From: Botrimarina hoheduenensis
GTDB lineage: Bacteria > Planctomycetota > Planctomycetia > Pirellulales > Lacipirellulaceae
Reading direction: 5' to 3'
NCBI RefSeq assembly: GCF_007859815.1
Contig: NZ_SJPH01000002.1
Location: 632,001-696,000, forward strand
DNA length: 64,000 nucleotides
Shown here: positions 18,401-25,737 of the stretch, piece after piece
How the letters are laid out: the number at the start of each line of letters is the position of its first letter
How positions within the stretch are numbered: position 1 is the stretch's first letter
Made by a program: the position numbers and the translations under genes
Notes under the pieces: model-generated
The model's input: only the letters and a program-made list of their open reading frames with translations
Databases searched by the model: none
What the model was told of the DNA's origin: nothing

Positions 18401-19514
18401 CGGCCCGTTCGGCAAGTTCCGCGAGGTTGTCGATGCCGCTGAGCAGTGTCCGACCGGTCTCCTCAAGGCCCGCTGTGCCGAGCGTGGTGAGCGAGCGACC
18501 CCCGTCGCGGGCGGAGTTGTCCACCAAGTCCACGAGGTAGGCATGCACGTCGTCCGAGGGGGGGACCGCGGCGGTCCAGACGTTCGAGGAGTCTCCTTCC
18601 GAGACGGTCAGCGACACCGAAGTGGCGTTATCCGCGAGTTCGCCCAGCAACACGGTGTCGCGGTCCGATCGCAGCGGCAGCGGCGAGTCGGGGTACAGTC
18701 GGGTGACTGAGTCGCCGCCGGTGATCGAAGCAGGCCACGCGACCGTGGCCTGAGCCCAGGCGGCGAGGGTGCGGCCAACGCGGGCGCCGCGGCTGACATT
18801 CTCTTGCGTGGCACGGTCGACGGTCAGGTCGTCACCGGCCAGTTCCATGGGGGCGTCGGCGTACAAGTTACCGCCGGTTTGGTTGGCGATGGCGGCCAGC
18901 AGCGCCGCGTCGCGGCGGGGTCCGATCGCGTACGAAGAAACGGCGATCCGTTCGGTGCGAAGCGTCCGCAGCACATCGGCCAGTGCGGCGTCGATCTGCT
19001 GACCCGTTGTGCTCAGACCGTCGCCCACATAGACGACCGCTCGCGAGGTCCCAGCGGGAGCCAAGCGAAGGGTGTCGATCGCAGCGGAAAGGGCAGCGTT
19101 CAGGTCGGTCGTGCCCAAGGGGGCAACTTCGCGTAGGCTCGCTAGCGCTTCGCTGGCTCCGGCACTGCCGGGTTCAAAGGCACCTTCGTGCAGCGGACGG
19201 GCATCCAGGTCGACCGCCATGAGGCGAACCTGGCTGCCCGGTTCAACGGCACCAACGAGCGCCTCGACCGCGGCTAGCGCGGTCTCGCGATAGAGCCCTG
19301 TCTGGCTGGCCGACGTATCCACCAAAACCACTAGCTCAAGCGGCGTGGTTGAGGCCTGCTCGGGGATCGGGCCCAGGCTCGCGGCGAACCGCCGCGTTCC
19401 TAGCGCGTCCTCATGGAGGTACACCGACAATTGCTCATCGGCAAAGACCGACGGGATCGTTATCGACGCAACAAGCGCAACAACGCCAAACAACGCACGA
19501 CGCGAGAAGGTCAT
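15318..19514 (-). CDS. Large secreted von Willebrand A / STN / DUF2135-like protein
   Basis: Function unknown; 1398 residues with a signal peptide (about 5-25). A vWA domain spans about 60-235, with an intact metal site (DTSAS at 66-70, later TTD and GDG). A helical, charged region with repeated Arg/Glu helices follows (about 500-690). An STN-like secretin/TonB short domain lies at about 700-825 (SLDFQDTALEEIITFI ... LRSALRLMLKPLEL). A pure Gly tract with Leu and Phe spans about 832-879, then TPR-like helices (about 940-1110) and a DUF2135-like beta domain (about 1120-1245, WAGEADLDLAVQEPGG). A second Gly-rich tail closes the protein. Probably a cell-surface or periplasmic scaffold; that is inference. 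No close operon partner. Confidence 0.8.
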   Translation of the reverse strand: MTFSRRALFGVVALVASITIPSVFADEQLSVYLHEDALGTRRFAASLGPIPEQASTTPLELVVLVDTSASQTGLYRETALAAVEALVGAVEPGSQVRLMAVDLDARPLHEGAFEPGSAGASEALASLREVAPLGTTDLNAALSAAIDTLRLAPAGTSRAVVYVGDGLSTTGQQIDAALADVLRTLRTERIAVSSYAIGPRRDAALLAAIANQTGGNLYADAPMELAGDDLTVDRATQENVSRGARVGRTLAAWAQATVAWPASITGGDSVTRLYPDSPLPLRSDRDTVLLGELADNATSVSLTVSEGDSSNVWTAAVPPSDDVHAYLVDLVDNSARDGGRSLTTLGTAGLEETGRTLLSGIDNLAELAERAVSIGDQESAQRISQAVLRRDPGNPRAQTVQALIERGAAAPDGIRTAQLEFAEPIEPGDALIMTQEPTPALTDGAMVPEDGFLPGEGQIIDGVIVNPNDLDSGYVDQGFYPPSEVVVDGRFLSSVERNRRVFAQLIEKEVQNAIADARAEMSEDPAAATQRLKLTLQSVNQAPELIAAVRAGLVDRLQSALREASRAAAIKDDVDRERQAALAATRERRLLLDRLELRREREKQLIERFNALVDEERFDEAAKVALEAEKIDPEGVAPRVARVWGQLKRYHEFNQDLRRQRDAAFLATMGEVEKSFVPFPDDPAIVYPDPEVWSDLTERRRKYASVDLAGESDSEQKINAELKKPLRSSLDFQDTALEEIITFIREEYEIEIQLDEPGLDDAGIGPDEPVSVNLRNISLRSALRLMLKPLELTYIVSDEVLLITSEQQALERLSVKVYPVADLVLPIVTPQVTGLGGGGGGGGGGLGGGGGGGGLGGGGGGLGGGGGGGGFGGGGGGQFAVPDTGSTAPQSETQLEPLFLGSSFTEKNSAAKTSAPASNLERTTAKQPEAGDISDSDSPAESDAAEAADQAREQARELMSQKRYEEVSELILASIRAGKPQPWMYESLAIALELSGKNSTDVERALMSAVDFATSNEQLLAIARYLVGAGHDTRAVEVCRLAIANDPTFTEALGLALRAARRADKLPDLEWVALEIVSRSWPLEQATIEQTAHGIADTLAERYHSAGDTAGAERVTAQLLEATRRDCVVTATWAGEADLDLAVQEPGGAICWVGEPMTAGGGVSLADEGNLDAEDAEHTESYVCSRGFPGKYRVSVRRAWGEVAADTATISVTLASGTPNEETITRQVKLGEAGEAIVEFEMASGRRDEAVETQQIAGAIRRQQAIGQAALAQQLSSLSGDGPVSLRPDEIRRRRLALARQGAGVGFQPVITTLPDGTNFQATAVVSADRRYVRVTAVPFFSGIAGVETFQFVGSGTAGGNNGGAGGGAAGGGLGGGGGGLGGGGGAGGFGGGFGAGS
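16878..17017. repeat. Internal glycine-codon minisatellite in the vWA gene
   Basis: About 140 bases of CCGCC/CCACC units with recurring CCCAGG punctuation (Leu-Gly codons on the coding strand) encode a poly-Gly segment between the STN-like domain and the TPR-like region. Confidence 0.85.
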
Positions 19515-19937
19515 CTTCTACGGGCTCCGCGAGGCGAGCCCCCTTCGATCCGGGCACATGCCTGGGGGTCGAGGGGAGGGATCAACCGGGAATCATGGTG
19601 GGCGCAACCTGTTTCAGGCTGCGTATTTAACCGAGAGCTTCTATCTTATCTGTCTCTGGGAACGCCTTCCACCGGATTATGGCATTTTGCGACCTGTGAA
19701 GCGGCAATTAGCTCGGGCTATAAGGGCTATTCGACAATCCAGCGCGACGATTACGCGGGGCGGCCGCCGGCCCTGCGGAGAGTTTCGGGGGCTTGGGGTG
19801 TTTGTGAGGCCGGTTGTCCGGTCTGGAGGGCTTGGATCACTCTTAACCACCGGCGGGGTTGCCGAGGGTCTCGCTAGTCAACAATTCGTGCGGTGTGCCG
19901 CCGATGATTCCGCAATCTCTGTTCCCCCGCCCATCAC
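19515..19937. other. Divergent intergenic region
   Basis: A 423-base gap between the vWA gene (minus) and the SLC13-type gene (plus), so both promoters must lie here. Several open frames cross it but none resembles a protein. No specific operator or RNA was recognised. Confidence 0.5.
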
Positions 19938-21875
19938 TTGATCATCTCGCCCCCCATCTGCTCCCTCTTGCTCTCAGCACCAGAGCTGCCCTTGCTGGCG
20001 ACCGGGGAACCGCTTTCCCTAGCGGGGGGCCTCTCGATCTTGACCGTCACGCTCGTCTTCGTGGTGGTCATGACCCGGCGGAACGCCCCGGTCGATCTCT
20101 TGGTGCTGGCGGGCGTTACGCTCCTAGCACTCGCCGGAGTGGTGAGCTTTGCTGAGGCCTACGCGGGGTTTGCGAGCGCGCCAGTGCTGTTGATTGCCGC
20201 GCTTTTCGCCGCGGCAGCGGGTCTCCGCACAACGGGAGCCCTCGATTGGGTCGGAGCGCGGCTGCTCGGAAATGCCAAGACCGAGCGCGAAGCCCTGTTC
20301 CGCCTGCTCCTTGTCCCCCCGGTGTCAGCCTTTGTGCTTAACACGCCACTGGTAGCGATGCTCGCTCCGGTGGTGATCGACTGGTGCCGTAGCCGGGGGG
20401 TTTCTCCCTCGCGGTTGCTGATACCGCTGAGCTATCTGACGATCCTCGGCGGGGTGATCACCGTCATCGGGACGAGCACCCTCCTGGTTTGCAACGCCCA
20501 GCTCACGCAGCTTGCGCAGGCGATGCCTGAGCAAGCGGCCGATGTGCGCGAGATTGGCCTGTTTGAGATCACGGCGGTGGGGCTGCCGCTGGCGGCGATC
20601 GGCGGAGCCTACCTGATGCTCGTCGCCCCGCGGCTGCTGCCCGACCGGCGCGACCTGCTGAGCGATTTCGGTGATCGTCGCCGCGAATACCTCGTCGAGA
20701 TGATGGTCCAACCCAGTTGCCCGTTGATCGGCAAATCGATTGAGGAGGCGGGTTTGCGCCGCCTGCCCGGGCTGTTTCTGGTCGAGATTGATCGGGGCGA
20801 CGAGGTCATCACGCCGGTCGAACCTACGGACCTGATCGTGTCGCACGACCGGATGGTGTTCACCGGCGTCGTGACCACGATCGCCGACCTCGAACGGATC
20901 CCGGGGCTCGTTCCGGCGGCGGATCTAACCTACGAGTTTCAACCGGCCGCCCGCACCCAGCGGGTGCTGGCCGAGGCGGTTCTTTCACGGACCTCGCCCC
21001 TCATCGGACGAACCGTACGAGAAGCCAATTTCCGCCAGCGCTACAATGCGGCGATTGTGGCGGTACACCGCAGCGGTGCTCGGCTCAGCGAAAAGATCGG
21101 TGAGATCCGCCTGGAAGCCGGCGACACCCTCCTGGTGCAAACCCGCAGCAGTTTTGTTGATGCACACCGCAACAATCGTGACTTCTTCTTGGTGAGCCAG
21201 GTGGGCAACTCCTCGGCTCGGAGGCACGACCGTGCGTTGCTGGCGGGGGGCCTGTTTCTGGTACTGATTGCTTGGTTGGTTATCACCTCGCTGGCCAAGC
21301 TGCTTGATGAGCCCCCCGCCTGGATGATGTCAGCGAGCGGCCCGGTGGCGGCGATCGCGGTCGTGATCGCGATGGTTGGTGCCCGTTGTCTCACGACCAG
21401 TCAGGCTCGCAACGCGATCGATCTGCAAGTGCTGATCACGATTGCTGGCGCAATGGGCCTGGGGGCTTCGTTACAGGCAAGCGGTGCCGCAACCTGGCTG
21501 GCCGAGGGGGTGGTGGCGGGGGTCCAAGCGCTGCCCATCTCGCCCGCGACGGCTCCATGGGTATTGCTCGCCGCGATCTATCTGCTCTCGATGTTGATGA
21601 CCGAGGCGATCACGAATGTCGCGGTGGCGACCATCATGATCCCGCTCTCGGTGAGCGTAGCCGTGGCGGGGCAGCTGTCGCCGCGGCCCTTTATCATAGC
21701 GGTGGCGATCGCCGCTTCGCTCAGCTTCGCGACGCCGATCGGGTACCAAACCAACCTCATGGTGATGGGCCCGGGCGGATACCAACCGCGTGATTATCTG
21801 CGAGTGGGTGGACCGATGACCCTGATCCTTGCGACGGTGGCGATCACCTTGATCGGCATGATTTGGGGATTCTGA
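19938..21875 (+). CDS. SLC13-type anion permease with TrkA-C domains
   Basis: Inner-membrane transporter of the divalent anion:Na+ symporter group, which moves sulfate, dicarboxylates or similar anions. At 645 residues it has two blocks of hydrophobic helices (about 1-225 and 425-645). Between them is a soluble insert (about 235-405) with two TrkA-C/RCK_C-like domains (CPLIGKSIEEAGLR and SPLIGRTVREANFR segments). The ending has the family-like SFATPIGYQTNLMVMGPGGY motif. The substrate cannot be told from sequence. It is followed 195 bases later by the HtrA-type protease gene. Confidence 0.88.
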   Translation: MIISPPICSLLLSAPELPLLATGEPLSLAGGLSILTVTLVFVVVMTRRNAPVDLLVLAGVTLLALAGVVSFAEAYAGFASAPVLLIAALFAAAAGLRTTGALDWVGARLLGNAKTEREALFRLLLVPPVSAFVLNTPLVAMLAPVVIDWCRSRGVSPSRLLIPLSYLTILGGVITVIGTSTLLVCNAQLTQLAQAMPEQAADVREIGLFEITAVGLPLAAIGGAYLMLVAPRLLPDRRDLLSDFGDRRREYLVEMMVQPSCPLIGKSIEEAGLRRLPGLFLVEIDRGDEVITPVEPTDLIVSHDRMVFTGVVTTIADLERIPGLVPAADLTYEFQPAARTQRVLAEAVLSRTSPLIGRTVREANFRQRYNAAIVAVHRSGARLSEKIGEIRLEAGDTLLVQTRSSFVDAHRNNRDFFLVSQVGNSSARRHDRALLAGGLFLVLIAWLVITSLAKLLDEPPAWMMSASGPVAAIAVVIAMVGARCLTTSQARNAIDLQVLITIAGAMGLGASLQASGAATWLAEGVVAGVQALPISPATAPWVLLAAIYLLSMLMTEAITNVAVATIMIPLSVSVAVAGQLSPRPFIIAVAIAASLSFATPIGYQTNLMVMGPGGYQPRDYLRVGGPMTLILATVAITLIGMIWGF

Positions 21876-22070
21876 CCCCCCGGTGTCGCTTGCGGTGCGT
21901 GGCGTTGGCGAACGCTGCCGGGGTCGGTAGCGTATCTCGCCTAGGACCGGGCATCGGCACCTTCCGCCTGGCAGGCCGACGGAGCTTCGCCGCGCCGAGT
22001 CGGCGGGGGGCCTGCCGGTGGCACGTCGCCAATCAGAATAAAGTACTCATTTTTCCGTCTACGGATTTGT

Positions 22071-23234
22071 ATGTCCCTTTCAAACCAATCCCGTCTCGCC
22101 CCGATATTAAAACGCCCCTTCGTGGTGGGCGCTGGCGTAGTGCTTCTGGGCCTCGCGCTGGGTCTGCGAGCCCCAGCGCAGCGCGCGCTCGTGACCCAGG
22201 CTGATGACGTGGTCAGGACCGAGGGGGTGGTCGCGTCCAGTGATCCGCGGCTCACGCCCGAGGAACTGGCCAACATCCGTGTCTACGACACCGTGAATCA
22301 GAGCGTGGTGAATATCGCGACGAGTACCGTTCAGTACGACTTTATGGGCATGCCGATCGAGGGGTCGGGATCGGGCTCGGGAGCCATTCTGGACAAAGAG
22401 GGGCATATCCTCACTAACCAGCACGTGATCGACGGTGCCGACCAGGTTCAGATAACCCTGGCCAGCGGAGCGGCCTTCAACGCCCGCGTGATCGGTTCTG
22501 ACAAGGAATACGACATGGCGGTGCTCAAGATCGAGGCCGATCCTGAGGTCCTGAATCCCGTCAAGCTGGGGCGTTCCGACAACCTGCGCGTGGGCCAAAA
22601 GGCCTACGTATTGGGCAATCCGTTCGGCCTTGAGGGCACGCTGACCACGGGCATGATTTCCAGCCTCAACCGCACCGTGCCGAGTCGTCGGGGCGGGCGG
22701 GCCATGACCGGCATGGTTCAGACGGACGCCGCCATGAACCCGGGCAACTCGGGGGGGCCGCTGCTCAATAGCTCGGGCGAGATGGTCGGCATGTGCGTGG
22801 CGATTGTTAGCGCCACCGGCCAGAACGCGGGCGTGGGGTTCGCGATCCCTATGAACCGCATCCGCCGTTTTCTTCCGGAGCTGCTCGAACACGGACGTGT
22901 TATCCGCGCCTATCACGGGATTGTCCTGCTGAACGAAACCCCGCGCGGCCTCCAGATCGCCAAGCTGGCGAAAGGGGGCCCCGCCGAAAACGCCGGCCTA
23001 CGGCCCTTTGTTGAAGTCATCGAGACCGGACGCCAGGGGCCGTTTATTGTTCAACGAACCCGGCTGGATCGGGATCATGCCGACCTGATTGTCGCGATCG
23101 ACACCAAGCCCGTCGCGAATCACGAAGACTTTGTCACGCTGATGGATAGCTACCGACCCGGACAGCGAGTGATCTTTACCGTGGTCCGCGAGGGGCAGCG
23201 GCTCGATGTGCCGGTCGTCTTGGGTGCGGCGTAG
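22071..23234 (+). CDS. HtrA/DegP-type S1C serine protease with one PDZ domain
   Basis: Envelope quality-control protease. The 387-residue product has one N-terminal hydrophobic segment (about 17-33) that is a signal peptide or anchor. The trypsin-like domain holds the full triad: His118 in TNQHVIDGAD, Asp148 in YDMAVLKI and Ser227 in NPGNSGGPLL. One PDZ domain follows at about 275-385, with a segment LIVAIDTKPVANHEDF. Single-PDZ architecture is closer to DegS or plant Deg1 than to DegP, which has two. The ATG at 22071 is followed by a short basic n-region. It lies downstream of the SLC13-type gene. Confidence 0.92.
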   Translation: MSLSNQSRLAPILKRPFVVGAGVVLLGLALGLRAPAQRALVTQADDVVRTEGVVASSDPRLTPEELANIRVYDTVNQSVVNIATSTVQYDFMGMPIEGSGSGSGAILDKEGHILTNQHVIDGADQVQITLASGAAFNARVIGSDKEYDMAVLKIEADPEVLNPVKLGRSDNLRVGQKAYVLGNPFGLEGTLTTGMISSLNRTVPSRRGGRAMTGMVQTDAAMNPGNSGGPLLNSSGEMVGMCVAIVSATGQNAGVGFAIPMNRIRRFLPELLEHGRVIRAYHGIVLLNETPRGLQIAKLAKGGPAENAGLRPFVEVIETGRQGPFIVQRTRLDRDHADLIVAIDTKPVANHEDFVTLMDSYRPGQRVIFTVVREGQRLDVPVVLGAA

Positions 23235-23792
23235 CGGTGGTTTGTCAACCCTCTCGCCAATCTGCCCAGTCTCGCCGCCCTACCACCGAGCCGAGTTGCG
23301 TCTTCCCGAATTTTTTCGGGCCCCGAAGCGGGCTTCGAGCGTTCATAGCGGTTCGTGAGGATGTTGCTAAACACTTGTAAATTATCTACTTACGGCGTTT
23401 TGCCCGTGCCTCTGGCGAGGGCGTAGGCCGTTAGCAAAGTCCACGCAATCCGCAGCGGGAGCTTGGCTAGCCCCTTGTGACAGGCGGACGTCCGGGTAGT
23501 GTCGATCGCTCGTGATCGCATCTGAGATCACGAAGAGCCTTTCGATCCGTGATGGCTTGGCGTCATCACGGCCCCACCGGCCCCACCGATAGGAAGTCCC
23601 GCCTCGCTCCGATCGCTTTCTCACTCCCTGTGAGCAGAACGCCCCCACCGGCCGCACAGCGCAGCCGAGTTCCTACCGGGCAAAAGAATCGAGTGAGGCT
23701 CCCCGCGTCCGTCGCCGATCGCCCGCCGTGCTTGCCGGCGAGCCGACCGTTCGGGAGATCCCCGCGCCGTACGCTTCCGAGGAGATGAAGGC
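23235..23792. other. Intergenic region downstream of the protease gene
   Basis: A 558-base gap with no supported gene. It contains an AT-richer stretch (about 23359-23405) unlike its surroundings and an 8-bp stem hairpin at 23547-23571 (CCGTGATG/CATCACGG). The gap may hold a small RNA or an old integration junction; neither can be shown here. Confidence 0.4.
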
Positions 23793-24374
23793 ATGTTGTT
23801 GAGTCAGCTAACGATTGCATTGATCGCTGCGCTCCCGAACGCTGGTGCCACGACCGGCTGGCAAGCCGACTACGGCGTTGCACTGGCGGAGACCCGTGAG
23901 GCCGCTAAGCCATTGGTGGTAGTGATCGATCGACCGGGCGTGGAGGGGGAGAGCCTCGACGCGGAATTGCTGAGCCCCGCCAGCGGAGCCTTTCCGCTGG
24001 ACAGCTTCGAGCTGTGCCACGTTGACGCATCGACCGCGTATGGCAAGCAGGTTGCCCAGGTTTTTCATGTGACCTCGTTCCCGCACGTAGCGATCATCGA
24101 CAAGACCGGTTCGGTCATCCTGAAGCGGATGTCGGGCACGATCTCGCGTGACACCTGGGCGCTCGCTTTGCGTGAGCATCAAGACGGCCAACGCGCAGGC
24201 GTGGGCCGCTACACGGTTGCCAAGCCGGTGGTTACGGCTTCCGGCTCAGGGGAGACCGGCGTCACGACGCCGGCCTACTCGGCCCCCACTCAGTTCTCGC
24301 CGTCGACCGGTGGCTTCGTGATGCCCACCACACCGTCGCCGCAGCCGTACTGCCCGAGCTGCCAGCTGCGCTGA
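23793..24374 (+). CDS. Secreted thioredoxin-fold-like protein, no active-site CXXC
   Basis: A 193-residue protein with an N-terminal hydrophobic signal (about 1-20). Residues about 25-130 follow the thioredoxin fold: TREAAKPLVVVIDRPGVEGES where the active-site helix should start, then KQVAQVFHVTSFPHVAIID with the cis-Pro loop (SFP) and a GSVILKRMSG strand pair. The usual CXXC is missing at the helix start, so it is probably not a classical oxidoreductase. A CPSC motif does occur in the last eight residues, after a Pro/Ser/Thr-rich tail. A strong hairpin follows the gene. Role unknown. Confidence 0.7.
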   Translation: MLLSQLTIALIAALPNAGATTGWQADYGVALAETREAAKPLVVVIDRPGVEGESLDAELLSPASGAFPLDSFELCHVDASTAYGKQVAQVFHVTSFPHVAIIDKTGSVILKRMSGTISRDTWALALREHQDGQRAGVGRYTVAKPVVTASGSGETGVTTPAYSAPTQFSPSTGGFVMPTTPSPQPYCPSCQLR

Positions 24375-24400
24375 GCCAGCTGCGAGCTAATTTTAAACCG

Positions 24401-24435
24401 CACGGGGCCTGGGAAGATGCTTCCCAGGCCCCGTG
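24401..24435 (+). terminator. Strong hairpin terminator after the thioredoxin-fold gene
   Basis: A perfect 16-bp stem (CACGGGGCCTGGGAAG and its complement) closes on a 3-base ATG loop, 26 bases past the stop codon. The stem is very stable. Only a weak T-rich tail (TCATT) follows, so it may act as a bidirectional or factor-assisted terminator. Confidence 0.7.
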
Positions 24436-24595
24436 TCATTGAGCGCGTGCCGGATGCGGCATCGAAGGCTTCAAGCGAATCGCCTCGACCGTCCCCGGCG
24501 AGGGTGTCGCCGTGGTGCTCGACCGCCGTGCTTGTGGCCGCTACCGAAGCCGCTGAGGTTGGTCCAGCCGCTGCGACTCGGAACAGCAAATCATG

Positions 24596-24637
24596 GGTGC
24601 CACTGCTGGCTTTGCCCAGCAGTGCGAAGCGGGTACC
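24596..24637 (+). repeat. REP-like hairpin, left copy
   Basis: Contains ACTGCTGG and CCAGCAGT as an 8-bp stem around a 6-base loop, flanked by GGTGCC on the left and GCGAAGCGGGTACC on the right. It sits 70 bases before the RAYT start codon. Confidence 0.85.
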
Positions 24638-24706
24638 AGCCGACCACGCCGAAGCGGCAAGCCAGAAGATTCGCATCGCTCCTAGACGGCAGTTACTCTG
24701 CCAAGT

Positions 24707-25309
24707 ATGCCCCCTCCTCATCGCAAGCGTGTCCGGCACTTTGACGCGACCCCCGAGCCACATGAGTTAACCTTCTCGTGCTACCGCCGGCTCCCGCTGC
24801 TTGAGCACGACGGCCGTCTCCGACTCTTGGCGCAATCTCTCGACGCAGCGACGGACAGGAACGGCTGGCGACTTGCGGCCTTTGTGTTCATGCCCGAGCA
24901 CGTTCACTTGCTGGTGTTCCCGGTGACGCCCACAGCGAGGGTGTCACGGCTCCTCTTCTCGATCAAGCGGCCGTTCTCCTTCCGAATAAAGCGGTGTCTG
25001 GCGGCCGAGAAGAATCCCCTGGTCGAGCAGCTCACGGTTCGGCAGCGACCGGGGGTCGATGCCTTTCGATTTTGGCAGGAAGGTCCGGGCTACGACCGGA
25101 ACTTGAGAAGTCAGCGAGCGCTCGCGGCCGCGATCGACTATGTGCACGCGAACCCGGTCCGACGCGGGCTGGTGGCGTCGGCGACCGATTGGAAGTGGTC
25201 GAGCGTCCGGTGGTACGCTACGGACGCCCGGCTTGAGGAACCCGACTTGCCGCGGCTGACGCCGCTACCGGCCGATTGCTGGCCGGGACGGGGAGACTTC
25301 TCGGGTTGA
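24707..25309 (+). CDS. REP-associated tyrosine transposase (RAYT, Y1/HUH family)
   Basis: Single-strand endonuclease of the IS200/IS605 Y1 superfamily. The 200-residue protein has the HUH metal motif in FMPEHVHLLVFP (about residues 64-75). The Y1 catalytic region is expected around AAAIDYVHANPVRRGLV (about 143-159), with DYVHANPV as the family's hallmark; WKWSSVRWY follows. The ATG at 24707 gives the expected N-terminus (RHFDATPEPHELTFSCYRR). The gene lies between two inverted REP-like hairpins, which supports a RAYT rather than an autonomous IS200 element. RAYTs are usually single-copy, domesticated genes that mobilise REP/REPIN sequences. Confidence 0.9.
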   Translation: MPPPHRKRVRHFDATPEPHELTFSCYRRLPLLEHDGRLRLLAQSLDAATDRNGWRLAAFVFMPEHVHLLVFPVTPTARVSRLLFSIKRPFSFRIKRCLAAEKNPLVEQLTVRQRPGVDAFRFWQEGPGYDRNLRSQRALAAAIDYVHANPVRRGLVASATDWKWSSVRWYATDARLEEPDLPRLTPLPADCWPGRGDFSG

Positions 25310-25334
25310 GTCGCCTAGATTGGGGAGGTAGACC

Positions 25335-25376
25335 GGTACCCGCTTCGCACTGCTGGACAAAGCCAGCAGTGGCACC
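25335..25376 (-). repeat. REP-like hairpin, right copy (inverted)
   Basis: Reverse complement of the copy at 24596-24637 with one loop difference (T for C when read in the same sense). It starts 26 bases past the RAYT stop and ends 28 bases before the attC-like heptamer at 25405. Confidence 0.85.
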
Positions 25377-25384
25377 TGGCGCAG

Positions 25385-25411
25385 CCGGTCAATTGCAGCC
25401 GCTGGTTAGGC
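25385..25411 (-). other. attC-like half site after the cassette genes
   Basis: On the minus strand GCCTAAC (25411 to 25405) begins two bases past the stop codon of the small hypothetical gene and is followed by CAGCGGCTGCAATTGACCGG. GCCTAAC fits the attC opening core RYYYAAC, and the following bases resemble an attC inner arm. The complementary arm and the closing GTTRRRY were not found, because the REP repeat begins nine bases further on. This looks like a truncated site. Confidence 0.45.
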
Positions 25412-25413
25412 GA

Positions 25414-25734
25414 CTATTCTTGTGACGCCCAGAAATCGAGTTCTCGAACAACGTAGTCCGCCACTGCTTGCGGCGACATACCATCAAGAGCAAATCCGCC
25501 GCTTGTCCGCTTGTCTTCGCTGTACATAGCCCATTGGGTGATGAGATCTGGGTCGGCCTCAATAAGCGGAATCAATTCGGCAGCACAGAAATACGGCCGA
25601 TGATCGCGATAATGGGTTTGCTCCAGCGCATCACGAAGACTGATCCCCTCGCCACGCATGCTCGTGTCGTGGCCGATCGAGAGTATCCGATGCAGTGTCG
25701 CTCGATCCACGATTACGAAGTCACATAACGCCAC
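25414..25734 (-). CDS. Hypothetical protein, 106 residues, cassette-like context
   Basis: Not recognised. It starts at a GTG, three bases after the stop codon of the solute-binding-fold gene, so the two are probably co-transcribed. The product has no signal peptide or membrane helix. It is acidic towards the C-terminus and contains GFALDGMSPQAVADYVVREL, which looks like a helix-rich end. Base composition is lower in G+C than the core genes around it, as in the preceding gene. The stop codon lies against an attC-like heptamer, as expected for the last gene of an integron cassette. Confidence 0.6.
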   Translation of the reverse strand: MALCDFVIVDRATLHRILSIGHDTSMRGEGISLRDALEQTHYRDHRPYFCAAELIPLIEADPDLITQWAMYSEDKRTSGGFALDGMSPQAVADYVVRELDFWASQE

Positions 25735-25737
25735 GCA

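Larger units (their letters stand above)
24596..25376 (+). mobile_element. REP-RAYT-REP unit
   Basis: Two 42-bp hairpin-forming repeats in inverted orientation (24596-24637 and 25335-25376) enclose one RAYT transposase gene. The copies are reverse complements of each other with a single mismatch in the loop. This matches the known pairing of RAYT proteins with REP sequences. No target duplication was recognised outside the unit. Confidence 0.8.
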
